Origin: Sphingomonas glacialis
GTDB taxonomy: Bacteria > Pseudomonadota > Alphaproteobacteria > Sphingomonadales > Sphingomonadaceae
Reading direction: 5' to 3'
Length of the DNA: 64,000 nt
Assembly: GCF_006439055.1 (NCBI RefSeq)
Contig: NZ_RCZC01000007.1
Location: forward strand, 124,001-188,000
In this document: positions 44,258-53,568 of the stretch, piece after piece
Layout of the letters: each line of letters opens with the position of its first letter
Numbering within the stretch: position 1 is the first letter of the stretch
Notes under the pieces: model-generated
Seen by the model: the letters and a program-made list of their open reading frames with translations, nothing else
What the model was told of the DNA's origin: nothing
Databases searched by the model: none
Program-made: the position numbers and the translations under genes

Positions 44258-45591
44258 TGAGCGTGGCCCCTGCAATCCTGCCGTCGCGGACCCAGGCGTG
44301 GGCGACCATCGCCTTGCTGTTCCTTGCCTCGATCGTCTCCGTCATCGACCGCACCGTGCTCAACGTGGTGGTCGATGCGGTGAAGGGCGATCTCGGCATG
44401 ACCGACGTCCAGATCAGCCTGTTGCAGGGGCTTGCCTTCGGAATTTTCTACGCGACGATGGGGGTGTGGCTCGGCTTCGTCGCCGATCGTTCGTCGCGGC
44501 GGTTGTTGATCGTGGCCGGGATCGGGCTGTGGAGCCTCGCGACGATCGGCGGCGGGTTGGCACAATCGTTCGGCACGATGTTCCTTGCGCGCCTGCTCGT
44601 CGGGCTGGGGGAAGCGGCGCTCGCGCCGGCGGCTATCTCGCTGATCGCCGATCTTTTCCCGCCGGGGCAGCGTGGCCGCCCGATCGGCATCTATCTGATG
44701 GGGCAGGCGGTCGCCAACGGCATTTCGATCTGGATCTGCGGCGGCTTGCTGTCGGCCGCCTCTAACGGTGCGTTCGCGCATTGGCCGCTGATCGCATCGC
44801 TTGCGCCGTGGCGCGTTGTGTTCGTGCTGTGCGGCGTTGCCGGGCTGTTCGTCTCGGCGGCGTTCCTGCTGACGCGCGAACCGCCGCGCGGGGATCGTGG
44901 CGAGCAAGCGCCGCGCGCTTTGGTTGCGCAGATCGGCACGGTATTCCGCCATCTCGGGCGTGAGCGCGTGCGCTATTTCGGCGTCTATCTCGGGTTCGCC
45001 GCCTGCTTCCTCGGCGCGTATGGCGCGGCGGCGTGGCAGGTCGCGATGATCAGCCGCAAGTTCGCGCTGTCGCCTGCAGTCGTGGCCGGGATGATGGGCC
45101 CGCTCAGCATCTGTTTCGGATTGCTCGGGCCGTTGGTCGGCGGCACGCTGGTCGATGCGGCGATCAAGCGGTCGGGCAATGCCGGGCTGCTCCGGCTGCT
45201 CGCGGTGCTGCCGCTGTTCGCGGTGCCGAGCACTTTCGCCGTGCTTATGCCGACGCCGTTCAGCGCCGCTTTGCTGTCGGCGAGCCAGCTCGGTATCACC
45301 GCGCTCGTCGGCACGGCGACGCTCGCCTATCTCCAGGCGATCGCGCCGGCGCACATGCGCGGGATCGCGGTGTCGATCACCGGGCTCGTCAACACGCTGC
45401 TCGGCGCTGCGATCGGGCCGGTGCTGGTCGCGCTGCTGACCGAACGGCTGTTCGGCGATCCCAAGCTCGTCGGCTGGGCAATCCTGACGGTCGCGGCGCC
45501 AGCCTATCTCGGTGCCGCCGCGCTCTACGCGCTGACCGCGCACCTCAACCGCCGCCAGGATGCGCGCGAACTGCGGGAACTGACAGCATGA
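44257..45591 (+). CDS. MFS transporter
   Basis: 444 aa, about 12 hydrophobic segments. WATIALLFLASIVSVIDRTVL, then LLQGLAFGIFYATMGVWLGFVADR and RLLVGLGEAALAPAAISLIADLF, match the Spinster/aromatic-acid-like MFS group common in sphingomonad catabolic clusters. Overlaps the kinase stop by one base and the M24 start by ATGA, so all three are coupled. Likely the inner-membrane uptake step for the island substrate or an intermediate, downstream of a TonB receptor. Confidence 0.9.
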   Translation: MSVAPAILPSRTQAWATIALLFLASIVSVIDRTVLNVVVDAVKGDLGMTDVQISLLQGLAFGIFYATMGVWLGFVADRSSRRLLIVAGIGLWSLATIGGGLAQSFGTMFLARLLVGLGEAALAPAAISLIADLFPPGQRGRPIGIYLMGQAVANGISIWICGGLLSAASNGAFAHWPLIASLAPWRVVFVLCGVAGLFVSAAFLLTREPPRGDRGEQAPRALVAQIGTVFRHLGRERVRYFGVYLGFAACFLGAYGAAAWQVAMISRKFALSPAVVAGMMGPLSICFGLLGPLVGGTLVDAAIKRSGNAGLLRLLAVLPLFAVPSTFAVLMPTPFSAALLSASQLGITALVGTATLAYLQAIAPAHMRGIAVSITGLVNTLLGAAIGPVLVALLTERLFGDPKLVGWAILTVAAPAYLGAAALYALTAHLNRRQDARELRELTA

Positions 45592-46895
45592 CCGAGATCG
45601 ACACGCTGATGGCGGGCGACGACGCGCTGCTCGAGCAATTGCAGCAGCGCGGGCCGATGAACTTCGCGCGTGCCTATGAGGTGATGGAGCGCTTCGGGCT
45701 CGACGGGCTCGTCGTCACCGATCCGCTCAACGTCTTCCATATGCTCGGCTATTGGCCGCAGATCGCGACGACGCGGCTCGGCCAGCCGCCGACGACCTTC
45801 GCGATCCTGTCGCGCGACCAGCGCCAGGCGCCGGGGATCGTGACCTCGCACTTCATCTATTACTACACCTTCGTCGATGGCGGCCCGCGCGAGCGGCTGC
45901 AGAGCTATCTCTATATCGATGCGGGCGATGCCGGCGACGAGCGCCAGCAGGCGCCGTATCCGGGGCTTTTCGCCGATCGCGGCGCCGCGCCGCAAACCGA
46001 GGTCGAGCAGCGCCGCGAACAGCGGACCGCGGGCGCGCTCGCGATAGAGCCGGCGCATGCCGATGCCGGCGGCGCGCTGGTCCGCGCGCTGAAGGCGATG
46101 GGGCTGTGGACCGGCACGGTCGGCTACGATCATCCGCTGATCCGCAGCATCGCCGAGCGGCACGAGCGGCCGGGCACGCTGGTGCCGGCGGACAATATCC
46201 TGCGCTTCATCCGCATCATCAAGTCGCCGCTCGAGATCGCGCTGATGCGGCGCGGCGCGCAGGGTAACACCGCAGCGGTCGGCGCCGTGATCGAGGCGGT
46301 CGGGGCAGGGGCCAATTATCGCGACCTGCGCCGGCTGTTTGCGGTCGAGGCGGCCAAGCGCGGCAATCGCGCGGTGTTCATGACGATCGACCGGGTCTCG
46401 TCCGAACTCCCCACCAAGGATGCGGTGCGCGACGGGCAGACGCTGTTCCTCGACGGGGTCAGCCATTTCCAGAACTATCATGGCGACTATGCCCGCACCG
46501 TCTTCGTCGGCGAGCCGACCGCCGCCGCGCGGCGGCTGTCGAGCGCGATCGTCGAGGGGTGGAAGGCGATCCGCGAGCAGCTCCGCCCGGGGCTCAGCTA
46601 CCGCGACATCACCGCGATGGGGATGGAGACGCTGCGCAAGCTGGGCGTCGCCGAGCAGGTCGGCTTCGGCCCGCACAGCGTCGGCATGATGCACACCGAC
46701 GAGCCGGGCGTCGAGGGCGGCGATTTCTTCGTGAAGGACAATCTGATCCTCGAGGAGAATATGGTGCTGAGCGTCGACTGCCCGAGCCTGGAAACGGGCA
46801 TCGGCGGATCGATCCATATCGAGGATCTGATGCTCATCACCGCCGACGGCGCCGTGCCGATCCACGACATTGGCGATCACGTGACCACGGTTTGA
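45588..46895 (+). CDS. M24 (aminopeptidase P/creatinase-fold) protein
   Basis: 435 aa with the creatinase N-terminal domain and pita-bread C-terminal domain. Metal-site positions: D289 (LFLDGVSHF), D300 (HGDYAR), H363 (GPHSVGMMH), D397 in LSVDCPS where most M24 enzymes have Glu, and E412 (HIEDLML). Spacing D-x10-D is normal. The family includes Xaa-Pro peptidases, creatinase and DMSP lyase DddP, so a C-N or C-S bond reaction on a small molecule is plausible. Start ATG overlaps the MFS stop (ATGA). In a catabolic operon a small-molecule role is likelier than peptidase. Confidence 0.87.
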   Translation: MTEIDTLMAGDDALLEQLQQRGPMNFARAYEVMERFGLDGLVVTDPLNVFHMLGYWPQIATTRLGQPPTTFAILSRDQRQAPGIVTSHFIYYYTFVDGGPRERLQSYLYIDAGDAGDERQQAPYPGLFADRGAAPQTEVEQRREQRTAGALAIEPAHADAGGALVRALKAMGLWTGTVGYDHPLIRSIAERHERPGTLVPADNILRFIRIIKSPLEIALMRRGAQGNTAAVGAVIEAVGAGANYRDLRRLFAVEAAKRGNRAVFMTIDRVSSELPTKDAVRDGQTLFLDGVSHFQNYHGDYARTVFVGEPTAAARRLSSAIVEGWKAIREQLRPGLSYRDITAMGMETLRKLGVAEQVGFGPHSVGMMHTDEPGVEGGDFFVKDNLILEENMVLSVDCPSLETGIGGSIHIEDLMLITADGAVPIHDIGDHVTTV

Positions 46896-46903
46896 GGACG
46901 ACC

Positions 46904-47827
46904 ATGCTTTTATCCCTGACGATCGACCTCGCGCCCGACGAAATCGGCGCCGAGGGTTTCCGCCACTTCAGCGACCGGCTGCGCGCGATCGACGCGATCG
47001 CGCCCGATCTGGTGATCTTCGGGGGCGAGCGCGACACCGCGTTGATCCCCGGTCGGCTCGAGGGGCTGGTGAATCTGCCCTGGGCGGCGGGGCTCGTCAC
47101 GAGCGCGGCGGTGGTCGCGGTACTGCCCGCGCTCCACGGCATCCCCTTCCACGTCGCGCGCGCGCTGTCGGCGATCGACTTCGTCAGCGCCGGGCGCGCG
47201 GGCTGGGCACCGGTCTGCGCCAACCATGAGGTGATCGACCGCGCCTATGGCCAGCAGTACGCGATCAGCGATGCCGAAGCTCCAGCGAAACACGACGACT
47301 TCCTGCGCGCGACGCAGGCGCTGTGGGATAGCTGGGACCAGGATGCGCTGATTATCGACAAGGCGAGCGGCGAATATCTCGACAGCGCAAAGGTGCGCCG
47401 CGTCGATTATCGCGGTCCATATTTCTCGACGATGGGCTCGCTCAACGCCGCGCGGCCGCCGCAGGGCTATCCGTTGCTGGTGCGCGACATGAACGATCTG
47501 TCGGCCGATTCCGAACTGCCTGCAGACGTCGTGCTGCTCGGTGCGGAGACGATCACCGAAGCCGAGGACGCGATCGTCCGGCTGCGCGCCGCGCCCGGCA
47601 CCGCGAACGCCGCGATCCTGCTCAAGGTGACGGCTGGCCGCTCGCTCGACCTGCCGTTCGAGGTCGAGGGCGCCGACGGGATGCACCTGATCGGCCATCC
47701 CGACGCCGCGACCGTCGCCGCTGCCCGCGCGCGCCTTCCCGCCAGGACGCAGCCCGGCGACACCGCGCGCGCGCGCTTCGGCATGGCCCCGCCGATCAAC
47801 CCCTTCACGCAAAAGGCGCTCGTCTGA
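46904..47827 (+). CDS. Luciferase-like (NtaA/DszA-type) flavin monooxygenase, short
   Basis: 307 aa from ATG 46904 (TGAGGACG upstream). TIM-barrel bacterial-luciferase family: the blocks PFHVARALSAIDFVSAGRAGW (in two parts), KHDDFLRATQALWDSWDQDALI and DYRGPYFSTMGSLNAARPPQGYPLL are conserved with NtaA/SnaA/DszA, the FMNH2-dependent two-component oxygenases. It is about 120 residues shorter than those (430-450 aa), lacking the usual N-terminal and C-terminal parts, so it could be a partner subunit of the full-length relative that follows, whose ATG overlaps this stop (TGATG). Confidence 0.85.
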   Translation: MLLSLTIDLAPDEIGAEGFRHFSDRLRAIDAIAPDLVIFGGERDTALIPGRLEGLVNLPWAAGLVTSAAVVAVLPALHGIPFHVARALSAIDFVSAGRAGWAPVCANHEVIDRAYGQQYAISDAEAPAKHDDFLRATQALWDSWDQDALIIDKASGEYLDSAKVRRVDYRGPYFSTMGSLNAARPPQGYPLLVRDMNDLSADSELPADVVLLGAETITEAEDAIVRLRAAPGTANAAILLKVTAGRSLDLPFEVEGADGMHLIGHPDAATVAAARARLPARTQPGDTARARFGMAPPINPFTQKALV

Positions 47828-49107
47828 TGTCCCGTGCCAATGGCCGCTTGCACCTCTGGGCGTTTCTCCAGGGGATCGGTTTCTTCCCCGGCGGCTGGCG
47901 TCATGCCGCCGCCACCCCCGAAGCGGTGTTCGACCGCGCCTATTACGAACGGATCGGCCGGATGGTCGAGAAGGCGCGCTTCGACGCGATCGTGTTCGGC
48001 GACCAGTTGCAGGGCCGCGATGCCGCCGGGCGTACGCCGGGCCGGCTCGCCATCCCGACGCTCGACCCGTTCACGCTGCTGTCGGCGATGGCGGGGGTGA
48101 CCGAGCATGTCGGCCTGGTCGCGACCGTCTCGACGACGTACAATGAGCCGGCCGAAGTCGCCGCCAAGTTCGCGACGCTCGATTATGTCAGCCAGGGGCG
48201 CGCCGGGTGGAACATCGTCACCACCGCGCACCCCAATTCGCCGCTCAATTTCGGCGAGACCGAGCTGCTCGAAAAGTCGCAGCGCTACAAGCGCGCGGCG
48301 GCATTCGTCGAAGCGGCCGAGGTATTCTGGGGCAGCGCATGCGGCAAGAAGATCGACCGCGCGGCGCTCAAAAGCGACTGGTTCGAGATCGACGACACGC
48401 TCGATTTCGTTGCGCCCCCGCAGGGACGCCCGGTGCTGGTTCAGGCCGGCCAGTCGGGCGACGGCCGCGATTTCGCGGCGCGCACCGCCGAGGCGATTTT
48501 CTGCCCCGCGCCGACGATGGAAGCCGGCAAGGCCTATCGCGACGACATGCGCGCGCGGGCGAGCGCGCTCGGGCGCGATCCCGACGGGATCAAGATCATG
48601 CCCGGCCTCGCGCTGGTGATCGGCGGGACCGAGGCCGAGGCGAAGGCGCGCCACGCCGAAGTGCTCGAACTTGCCGATGATGTGCTGGCGGTCGAATATC
48701 TCAGCGAGTCGATCGGTTACGACCTCACACAGCATCCGATCGACAAGCCGTTCCCGATCGAGGAGATCGTCGCACGCTGCGAATTCCCCGCCGAGGGCGT
48801 GCGCGCACAGCTGATGCCCGCGGTCGAGGCGGGCACCGCGATCAAGGATTTCTGCCAGGCTTATGCGCGCAAACCCCGGGGGCACGGCATCTTCGTCGGC
48901 ACGCCCGAGCAGATGGCCGATCATATGGAGACCTGGATCGACGCCGGTGCGTGCGACGGCTTCACGCTCCAGCCGGGGTTCATGCCGTTCGAGCTCGAAG
49001 TGTTCTGCGACGAGGTCGTGCCCTTGCTCCAGCAGCGCGATCTGCTGCGCACCGACTATCAGGGGCCGATGCTGCGCGACCATCTCGGGCTGGGGCCGCT
49101 CGCATGA
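47827..49107 (+). CDS. Luciferase-like (NtaA/SnaA/DszA-type) flavin monooxygenase
   Basis: 426 aa, full-length for the family. RLHLWAFLQGIGFFPGGWRH, FDAIVFGDQLQG, TEHVGLVATVSTTYNEPAEVA (two parts), FATLDYVSQGRAGWNIVTTAHP and GRPVLVQAGQSGDGRDFAARTAE are hallmark blocks. Members oxidise nitrilotriacetate, EDTA, sulfones and pyrimidine rings with FMNH2 from a separate reductase. No flavin reductase gene is present in this window. Tandem with a shorter homologue and coupled to an alpha/beta protein; it is the best candidate for ring or C-N oxidation in this operon. Confidence 0.9.
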   Translation: MSRANGRLHLWAFLQGIGFFPGGWRHAAATPEAVFDRAYYERIGRMVEKARFDAIVFGDQLQGRDAAGRTPGRLAIPTLDPFTLLSAMAGVTEHVGLVATVSTTYNEPAEVAAKFATLDYVSQGRAGWNIVTTAHPNSPLNFGETELLEKSQRYKRAAAFVEAAEVFWGSACGKKIDRAALKSDWFEIDDTLDFVAPPQGRPVLVQAGQSGDGRDFAARTAEAIFCPAPTMEAGKAYRDDMRARASALGRDPDGIKIMPGLALVIGGTEAEAKARHAEVLELADDVLAVEYLSESIGYDLTQHPIDKPFPIEEIVARCEFPAEGVRAQLMPAVEAGTAIKDFCQAYARKPRGHGIFVGTPEQMADHMETWIDAGACDGFTLQPGFMPFELEVFCDEVVPLLQQRDLLRTDYQGPMLRDHLGLGPLA

Positions 49108-49937
49108 TCGAACGCGCGTTCGTGCGGATCGCCGAGGGGCAGGTGCATCTGCGCCAGGCGATCGCCGAGGCGCCGACCGCGCCGCCGATCGTCCTGCTCC
49201 ACGCCTCGCCGTCGTCGTCGCGCTGGATGGTGCCGCTGATGGAGGCACTCGCGGGCAACGGGCGCACGATCATCGCGCCCGATACGCTCGGCAACGGCGA
49301 TTCCCCGCCGCCCGCGGGCGACACGCCCGACATCGCCTATTTCGCCGACAGCGTGATCCGGCTCGCCGATGCGATGGGGATCGAGACGTTTGATGTCTAC
49401 GGCGCACATACCGGTGCGCGGATCGCGTGCGAGCTTGCCGCGGCGCATCCGACCCGTGTCTGCGCGACGGTGCTCGACGGGATCAAGGAATATGACGAGG
49501 CGATGCGCGAGAAGATCCTCGCGCATTATGCGCCGAAGGTGCCGGTCGACCCGCACGGCACGCACATGGTCTGGGCGTTCAACTTCGTGCGCGACCAGGC
49601 GCTCTACTTCCCGCATTTCGAACAGAATGCCGAGCATCGTCTCCCCGGCCACATGCCGTCGGCGCAGATCCTGCACGACGCGACGCTCGATGTGCTCAAG
49701 GCGCTCGACACCTATTCGCTGCCGTATCTCGCGGCGTTCCGCTACCGGCCGCTCGCGCGGTTGCCGGTGATAGAGACGCCGGTGCTGCTGCTCAAGGCGG
49801 CGATGGAACTCGCCGTGCTCAACGCCGCGGTCGACGAGGCCGCGGCCCTGCTGCGGCATGGTCACGTGGCGGCCATTGCGTCGGACCCGGCGTCCAAGGC
49901 GGCAGCGATGCTGCATTTCTTCGACACGCTCGCGTAA
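49104..49937 (+). CDS. Alpha/beta-hydrolase-fold protein with GAHTG elbow (5 of 5)
   Basis: 277 aa, ATG overlapping the monooxygenase stop (ATGA). IVLLHASPSSSRWM, APDTLGNGDSPPP and FDVYGAHTGARIA (100-104) with His102 in the nucleophile place. No GH motif near the end; the last strand is VAAIASDPASKAAAMLHFF. The most divergent of the five GxHTG proteins, but its elbow strand (VYGxHTGA) equals that of the protein at 42401. Its immediate neighbours suggest it acts on the product of the luciferase-like oxygenases. Confidence 0.87.
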   Translation: MIERAFVRIAEGQVHLRQAIAEAPTAPPIVLLHASPSSSRWMVPLMEALAGNGRTIIAPDTLGNGDSPPPAGDTPDIAYFADSVIRLADAMGIETFDVYGAHTGARIACELAAAHPTRVCATVLDGIKEYDEAMREKILAHYAPKVPVDPHGTHMVWAFNFVRDQALYFPHFEQNAEHRLPGHMPSAQILHDATLDVLKALDTYSLPYLAAFRYRPLARLPVIETPVLLLKAAMELAVLNAAVDEAAALLRHGHVAAIASDPASKAAAMLHFFDTLA

Positions 49938-49951
49938 CAAAGGAATTGGTC

Positions 49952-51337
49952 ATGACGGCGCGCGCAGTGGAAATGAAGGACCGGCTGCCGCTGTCGGTCT
50001 GTCTCGGCTTCGGGGTCGGCACGGTCGGCGTGTCGATCATGCTGAACGGCGTCACCGCCTATTTCCCGGCCTATATGTCGACCGTGCTCGGCAAGTCGCC
50101 CGAGATTGCGGGCTATCTGCTTATGGCGTCGAAACTGTACGACGCGTTCGCCGATGTCGTGATCGGCACGCTCAGCGACCGCACGCGCAGCCGCTGGGGC
50201 CGCCGCCGCCCGTATCTGCTGTTCGGCGCGCTGCTTTCGGCGATCTCGTTCCTGATGATCTTCACCCCGCCCGCGATCAGCGACGGCGCAGTGACGCTCT
50301 ACATGTTCGCCGCGCTTGTGATCTATTCGACCGGCTATTCGCTGTTCAACGTGCCCTACATGGCGATGCCGTCGGAAATGACCGCGTCCAAGTACGAGCG
50401 ATCCCGCCTGCTGTCGTTCCGCACGCTGTTCGTCTCGCTTGGCCAGTTGCTCGCGATCGCGGGCACGGCGGGGCTGATCAAATGGGGCGGCGGCGGGGCG
50501 CATGGCTATGCGATCATGGCCTATGTGATGGGGCTGGTGATCCTCTCGGCGATGATCGCCTCGTTCTTCGGCACGGCGAAGGCGCCGCATCTCGAGGTCC
50601 GGGCCAAGCCCGAGACGCAGCTCGACACCAGCCAGATCGCGCTTCTCTGGCGCAACAAGCCGTTCGTGCTGCTGCTCGCCGCCAAGATCTTCCAGTTCCT
50701 GTCGTTCGCCAGCGTGGCGGGGACGCAATTGCTGTTCATGCTCAACGTGCTCGGGATCGGCTATACCGGGCAGATCCAGCTGGCGATCGTCCAGAACATC
50801 GTCGTCGCGCTGTCGATGCCGTTCTGGCTCGCGCTCGAGCGGCGAATGGGCAAGCGCAACGCCTATCTCATCGGCATCGGCCTGATGTGCGCCAATTCGC
50901 TGAGCTGGGTGTTCGCCGACAATTCGATCACGACCGTCGGTCTGCTCGCACGCGGTGTGCTTGGCGGCCTTGGGTCGGGCGGCATGATCCTGCTGTCGAT
51001 CTCGATGCTTGCCGATACGCTGGCGTATGACCGGGAACTGACCGGGCTGCACCGCGAGGGGCTGTTGTCGAGCATCGCCGCGGTGATCGAGAAGACCGCG
51101 TTCGCTTTGGGCGTCGCGGTGATCGGCGCGTTCCTGGCGGCGGCGCATTACATCCCGACCAAGAACGGCCAGATCGTGGCGCAGCCCGAGAGCGCGGTGA
51201 GCGCGCTCTACGTCGCCTATTCGCTCCTGCCGCTGGCCCTGTTCATCTGCAACGCTGCGTGCATCTGGTTCTACACGCTCGGCGCGCGCGCCGCTGCGCC
51301 GGTTCCGGTCGCCGATATCGCTGCAGACGCGCTGTGA
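49952..51337 (+). CDS. GPH-family (melibiose-permease-like) MFS transporter
   Basis: 461 aa, about 12 membrane segments. The loop LYDAFADVVIGTLSDRTRSR with WGRRRPYLLFGA is the signature of the glycoside-pentoside-hexuronide:cation family. AAAGGA lies 8 nt before ATG 49952. These carriers move sugars or other small polar compounds with Na+ or H+; in sphingomonad clusters they also accompany terpenoid or glycoside breakdown. A second transporter in one operon may take up a glycoside form, or export a product. Confidence 0.9.
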   Translation: MTARAVEMKDRLPLSVCLGFGVGTVGVSIMLNGVTAYFPAYMSTVLGKSPEIAGYLLMASKLYDAFADVVIGTLSDRTRSRWGRRRPYLLFGALLSAISFLMIFTPPAISDGAVTLYMFAALVIYSTGYSLFNVPYMAMPSEMTASKYERSRLLSFRTLFVSLGQLLAIAGTAGLIKWGGGGAHGYAIMAYVMGLVILSAMIASFFGTAKAPHLEVRAKPETQLDTSQIALLWRNKPFVLLLAAKIFQFLSFASVAGTQLLFMLNVLGIGYTGQIQLAIVQNIVVALSMPFWLALERRMGKRNAYLIGIGLMCANSLSWVFADNSITTVGLLARGVLGGLGSGGMILLSISMLADTLAYDRELTGLHREGLLSSIAAVIEKTAFALGVAVIGAFLAAAHYIPTKNGQIVAQPESAVSALYVAYSLLPLALFICNAACIWFYTLGARAAAPVPVADIAADAL

Positions 51338-51348
51338 GGAGGAAAGCC

Positions 51349-52317
51349 ATGCCGTTCCGGAAATCGCTCGCCATCGTGTGCGCCGCATTGCTGCTCGCCG
51401 GAGGAAGCGCGAGCGCAGGGGCGCAGATCGCTCCGGCTGCCCTCAAACGCCTGACGCTCGCGGAACTGCGCCAGCGCTTCCAGGCGCCGGGCGATCGCTA
51501 TGTCACCGTCGGCGGGGTCGAGCTGCGCTATCGCGACGAGGGCAAGGGGCCGGTGCTGCTGCTGCTCCACGGATCGCGCAGCACGCTCAACGCCTGGGAC
51601 GGGATCACCGCGCGGTTGAAGGGCAAGTATCGCATCCTGCGCTTCGACCAGCCGCCGTTCGGTCTGTCGGGACCGCTCACCGACGCCGCGCGGAAAACGA
51701 TCGGCTCGCCCGAGGCGCTCGTCGCCGGCTTCCTCGACAAGCTCGGCGTGCAGAAGGCGAACGTGTTCGGCGTCTCGAGCGGCGGGACGATGGCCTATTA
51801 TTTCGCCGCCACCTATCCCGACCGCGTCGACTCCGTGATCCTCGCGAACACGCCGAGCGACCCCGTCGTTACCGGCAAGACCGCGAGCACCGCGGCGATC
51901 GACGCGGCCGTCGTCGCGGCGAAGCGCGATGGCTATGAGGCGCGCGACTTTTGGTCGCTCTATCTCAACTTTCTCTATGGCGAGCCGGCTCGGCTCAAGC
52001 CTGGCACGATCGACTATTACTACACCACCAACATGCGCGTGCCCGAGCCCAATCCGTTCGGGCTGCACGCGCTGACCAGCAACAATGCGGCGACGCTCGC
52101 ACATCTCCACGGCGTGCGCGCACCCGTGCTGATCGTGTGGGGAATGCGCGACCTCGTGCTGCCCGCCAATACCGCGGGCAAGGCGCTGCAAGGCTATCTC
52201 GACCATGCCAAGAGCGTGTCGTTCGTCGCGCTCGACAGCGTCGGCCATTATCCGCCGATGGAATCGCCCGACGCGGTCGGCGATCTCGTCGACGCCTATC
52301 TCAAGCGCGATCGATGA
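51349..52317 (+). CDS. Exported alpha/beta hydrolase, canonical triad
   Basis: 322 aa with a signal peptide (AIVCAALLLAGGSASAGAQ, cleavage near residue 26), so periplasmic. LLLLHGSRSTLNAW, FDQPPFGLSG, VFGVSSGGTMA with a normal nucleophile Ser, acid in WGMRDLVLP and His in DSVGHYPPMESPD. Unlike the five GxHTG proteins it has a full Ser-Asp-His triad and should be an active esterase or lactonase. GAGGAGG precedes its ATG. Probably hydrolyses an ester before uptake. Confidence 0.9.
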   Translation: MPFRKSLAIVCAALLLAGGSASAGAQIAPAALKRLTLAELRQRFQAPGDRYVTVGGVELRYRDEGKGPVLLLLHGSRSTLNAWDGITARLKGKYRILRFDQPPFGLSGPLTDAARKTIGSPEALVAGFLDKLGVQKANVFGVSSGGTMAYYFAATYPDRVDSVILANTPSDPVVTGKTASTAAIDAAVVAAKRDGYEARDFWSLYLNFLYGEPARLKPGTIDYYYTTNMRVPEPNPFGLHALTSNNAATLAHLHGVRAPVLIVWGMRDLVLPANTAGKALQGYLDHAKSVSFVALDSVGHYPPMESPDAVGDLVDAYLKRDR

Positions 52318-52357
52318 TCCGCGCCTTTCCGATCCACCAGCAGGGGCAGCACAGCCG

Positions 52358-53347
52358 ATGAGAACCGCGTTCAGAATAGTCGCGATTGCGGCGCTCGTCG
52401 TGCTGGTGGCGTGTCTCGCCTGGTTCATCCCCGCCAAGATGGGCGCGTTCGCGACCGATCGGCAGGCGATGGTCGCGCGCTATGCCAGCCCGCCGTCGCG
52501 CTTCGTGACGGTCGATGGCGTGCCGATGCACGTCCGGATCGAAGGGCAGGGGCCGCCAGTGCTGATGCTCCACGGCACCGGGGTCAATCTGCACGAATGG
52601 GATCCGCTCGCCGAGCGGATGCGCGGGCGCTTCACCGTGGTGCGGATGGACTGGCCGCCTTACGGCCTGAGCGGCCCGATCGACCCCAAGGGCTACAGCA
52701 CCGCGCGCGCGGCGCAGCTGGTCGGGCTCACGCTCGACAAGCTCGGCTATGACAAGCTGGCGGTCGTCGCGACGTCGAACGGCTCGAACATCGCGCTCCA
52801 GCTCAACGCCAACAAGCCCGAGCGGATCACCGCGATGGCGTTTTCGATCCTGCCGCTCGAGCGCCCGAGCCAGACGCGCAAGGTCGATTGGCGGATCAAG
52901 CGGATGGCGGCGTTCAACGATGCGTGGCTGCGCGATTACCATCCGCGCTGGTTCTACCGCCTGGCGTTCAAGGACACCTCGCACCCCGGCTGGCAGCCGC
53001 CCGAATTCTTGTCACAGATGATGTACGACATGAGCAATTTGCCGGGCGCGATCGGGCGGCAGAAACAGTATCTCGCCTCCAACGTCGTGCTGTTCAAGAC
53101 GACCGATGTCGGCGCGATCGCCGAGAAGGTACGCGTGCCGGTGCTGCTGCAATGGTGCGCGCAGGATACGGTGATCTCGCAAGGCGCCGGCGCCTCGGTC
53201 AAGCGCTTCACCAACACGCATGTCGACCTGATCGAATATCCCAATGTCGGGCACTGGCCGATGTGGGAAATCCCCGATCGCTTCGCCGCCGACATCATGC
53301 GCTTTCTCGACGCCAATCCGGCCGCGGCAGGGACGGCCAAGCCGTAG
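52358..53347 (+). CDS. Membrane-anchored alpha/beta hydrolase, canonical triad
   Basis: 329 aa. One N-terminal hydrophobic segment (IVAIAALVVLVACLAWFIP) anchors it with the catalytic domain outside. VLMLHGTGVNLHEW, MDWPPYGLSGP, VVATSNGSNIAL (Ser nucleophile in T-S-N), WCAQD acid and NVGHWPMWE His form a complete triad. It resembles its neighbour at 51349 (same PP-GLSGP strand), a tandem duplication. Last gene of the operon; a short hairpin follows at 53356. Confidence 0.88.
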   Translation: MRTAFRIVAIAALVVLVACLAWFIPAKMGAFATDRQAMVARYASPPSRFVTVDGVPMHVRIEGQGPPVLMLHGTGVNLHEWDPLAERMRGRFTVVRMDWPPYGLSGPIDPKGYSTARAAQLVGLTLDKLGYDKLAVVATSNGSNIALQLNANKPERITAMAFSILPLERPSQTRKVDWRIKRMAAFNDAWLRDYHPRWFYRLAFKDTSHPGWQPPEFLSQMMYDMSNLPGAIGRQKQYLASNVVLFKTTDVGAIAEKVRVPVLLQWCAQDTVISQGAGASVKRFTNTHVDLIEYPNVGHWPMWEIPDRFAADIMRFLDANPAAAGTAKP

Positions 53348-53355
53348 CGCCAAAC

Positions 53356-53372
53356 TGCGCCCCAAGGGCGCA
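53356..53372 (+). terminator. Short hairpin after the long operon
   Basis: TGCGCCC-CAA-GGGCGCA, 9 nt after the stop at 53347, without a T run. A weak or Rho-assisted 3' end. Confidence 0.4.
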
Positions 53373-53551
53373 CTGCGACCACGACTCGCCCCGATCGCGC
53401 GGGCGGGTCGCGGTGGCCGCCCAGGCCGGCGCGCTTGTCGGCGATTTTCACGTGCCCCCCCGCAGGATTCCGCATCCCTTTGAGATCGTTCGCGCGATCC
53501 TGCGGGGTGGCGTTGAAATTGTTCCTCAGCGGCACATCGGCTATGGCTATA

Positions 53552-53568
53552 TGACCGTACAGTGGATA
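53552..53568. promoter_or_regulatory. Island dyad site N
   Basis: TGACCG-TACAG-TGGATA, 226 nt upstream of the second TonB receptor. One base off the CGG right half; the left half fits the TGACCG/CGGTCA form seen in sites F, G and L. Confidence 0.4.
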
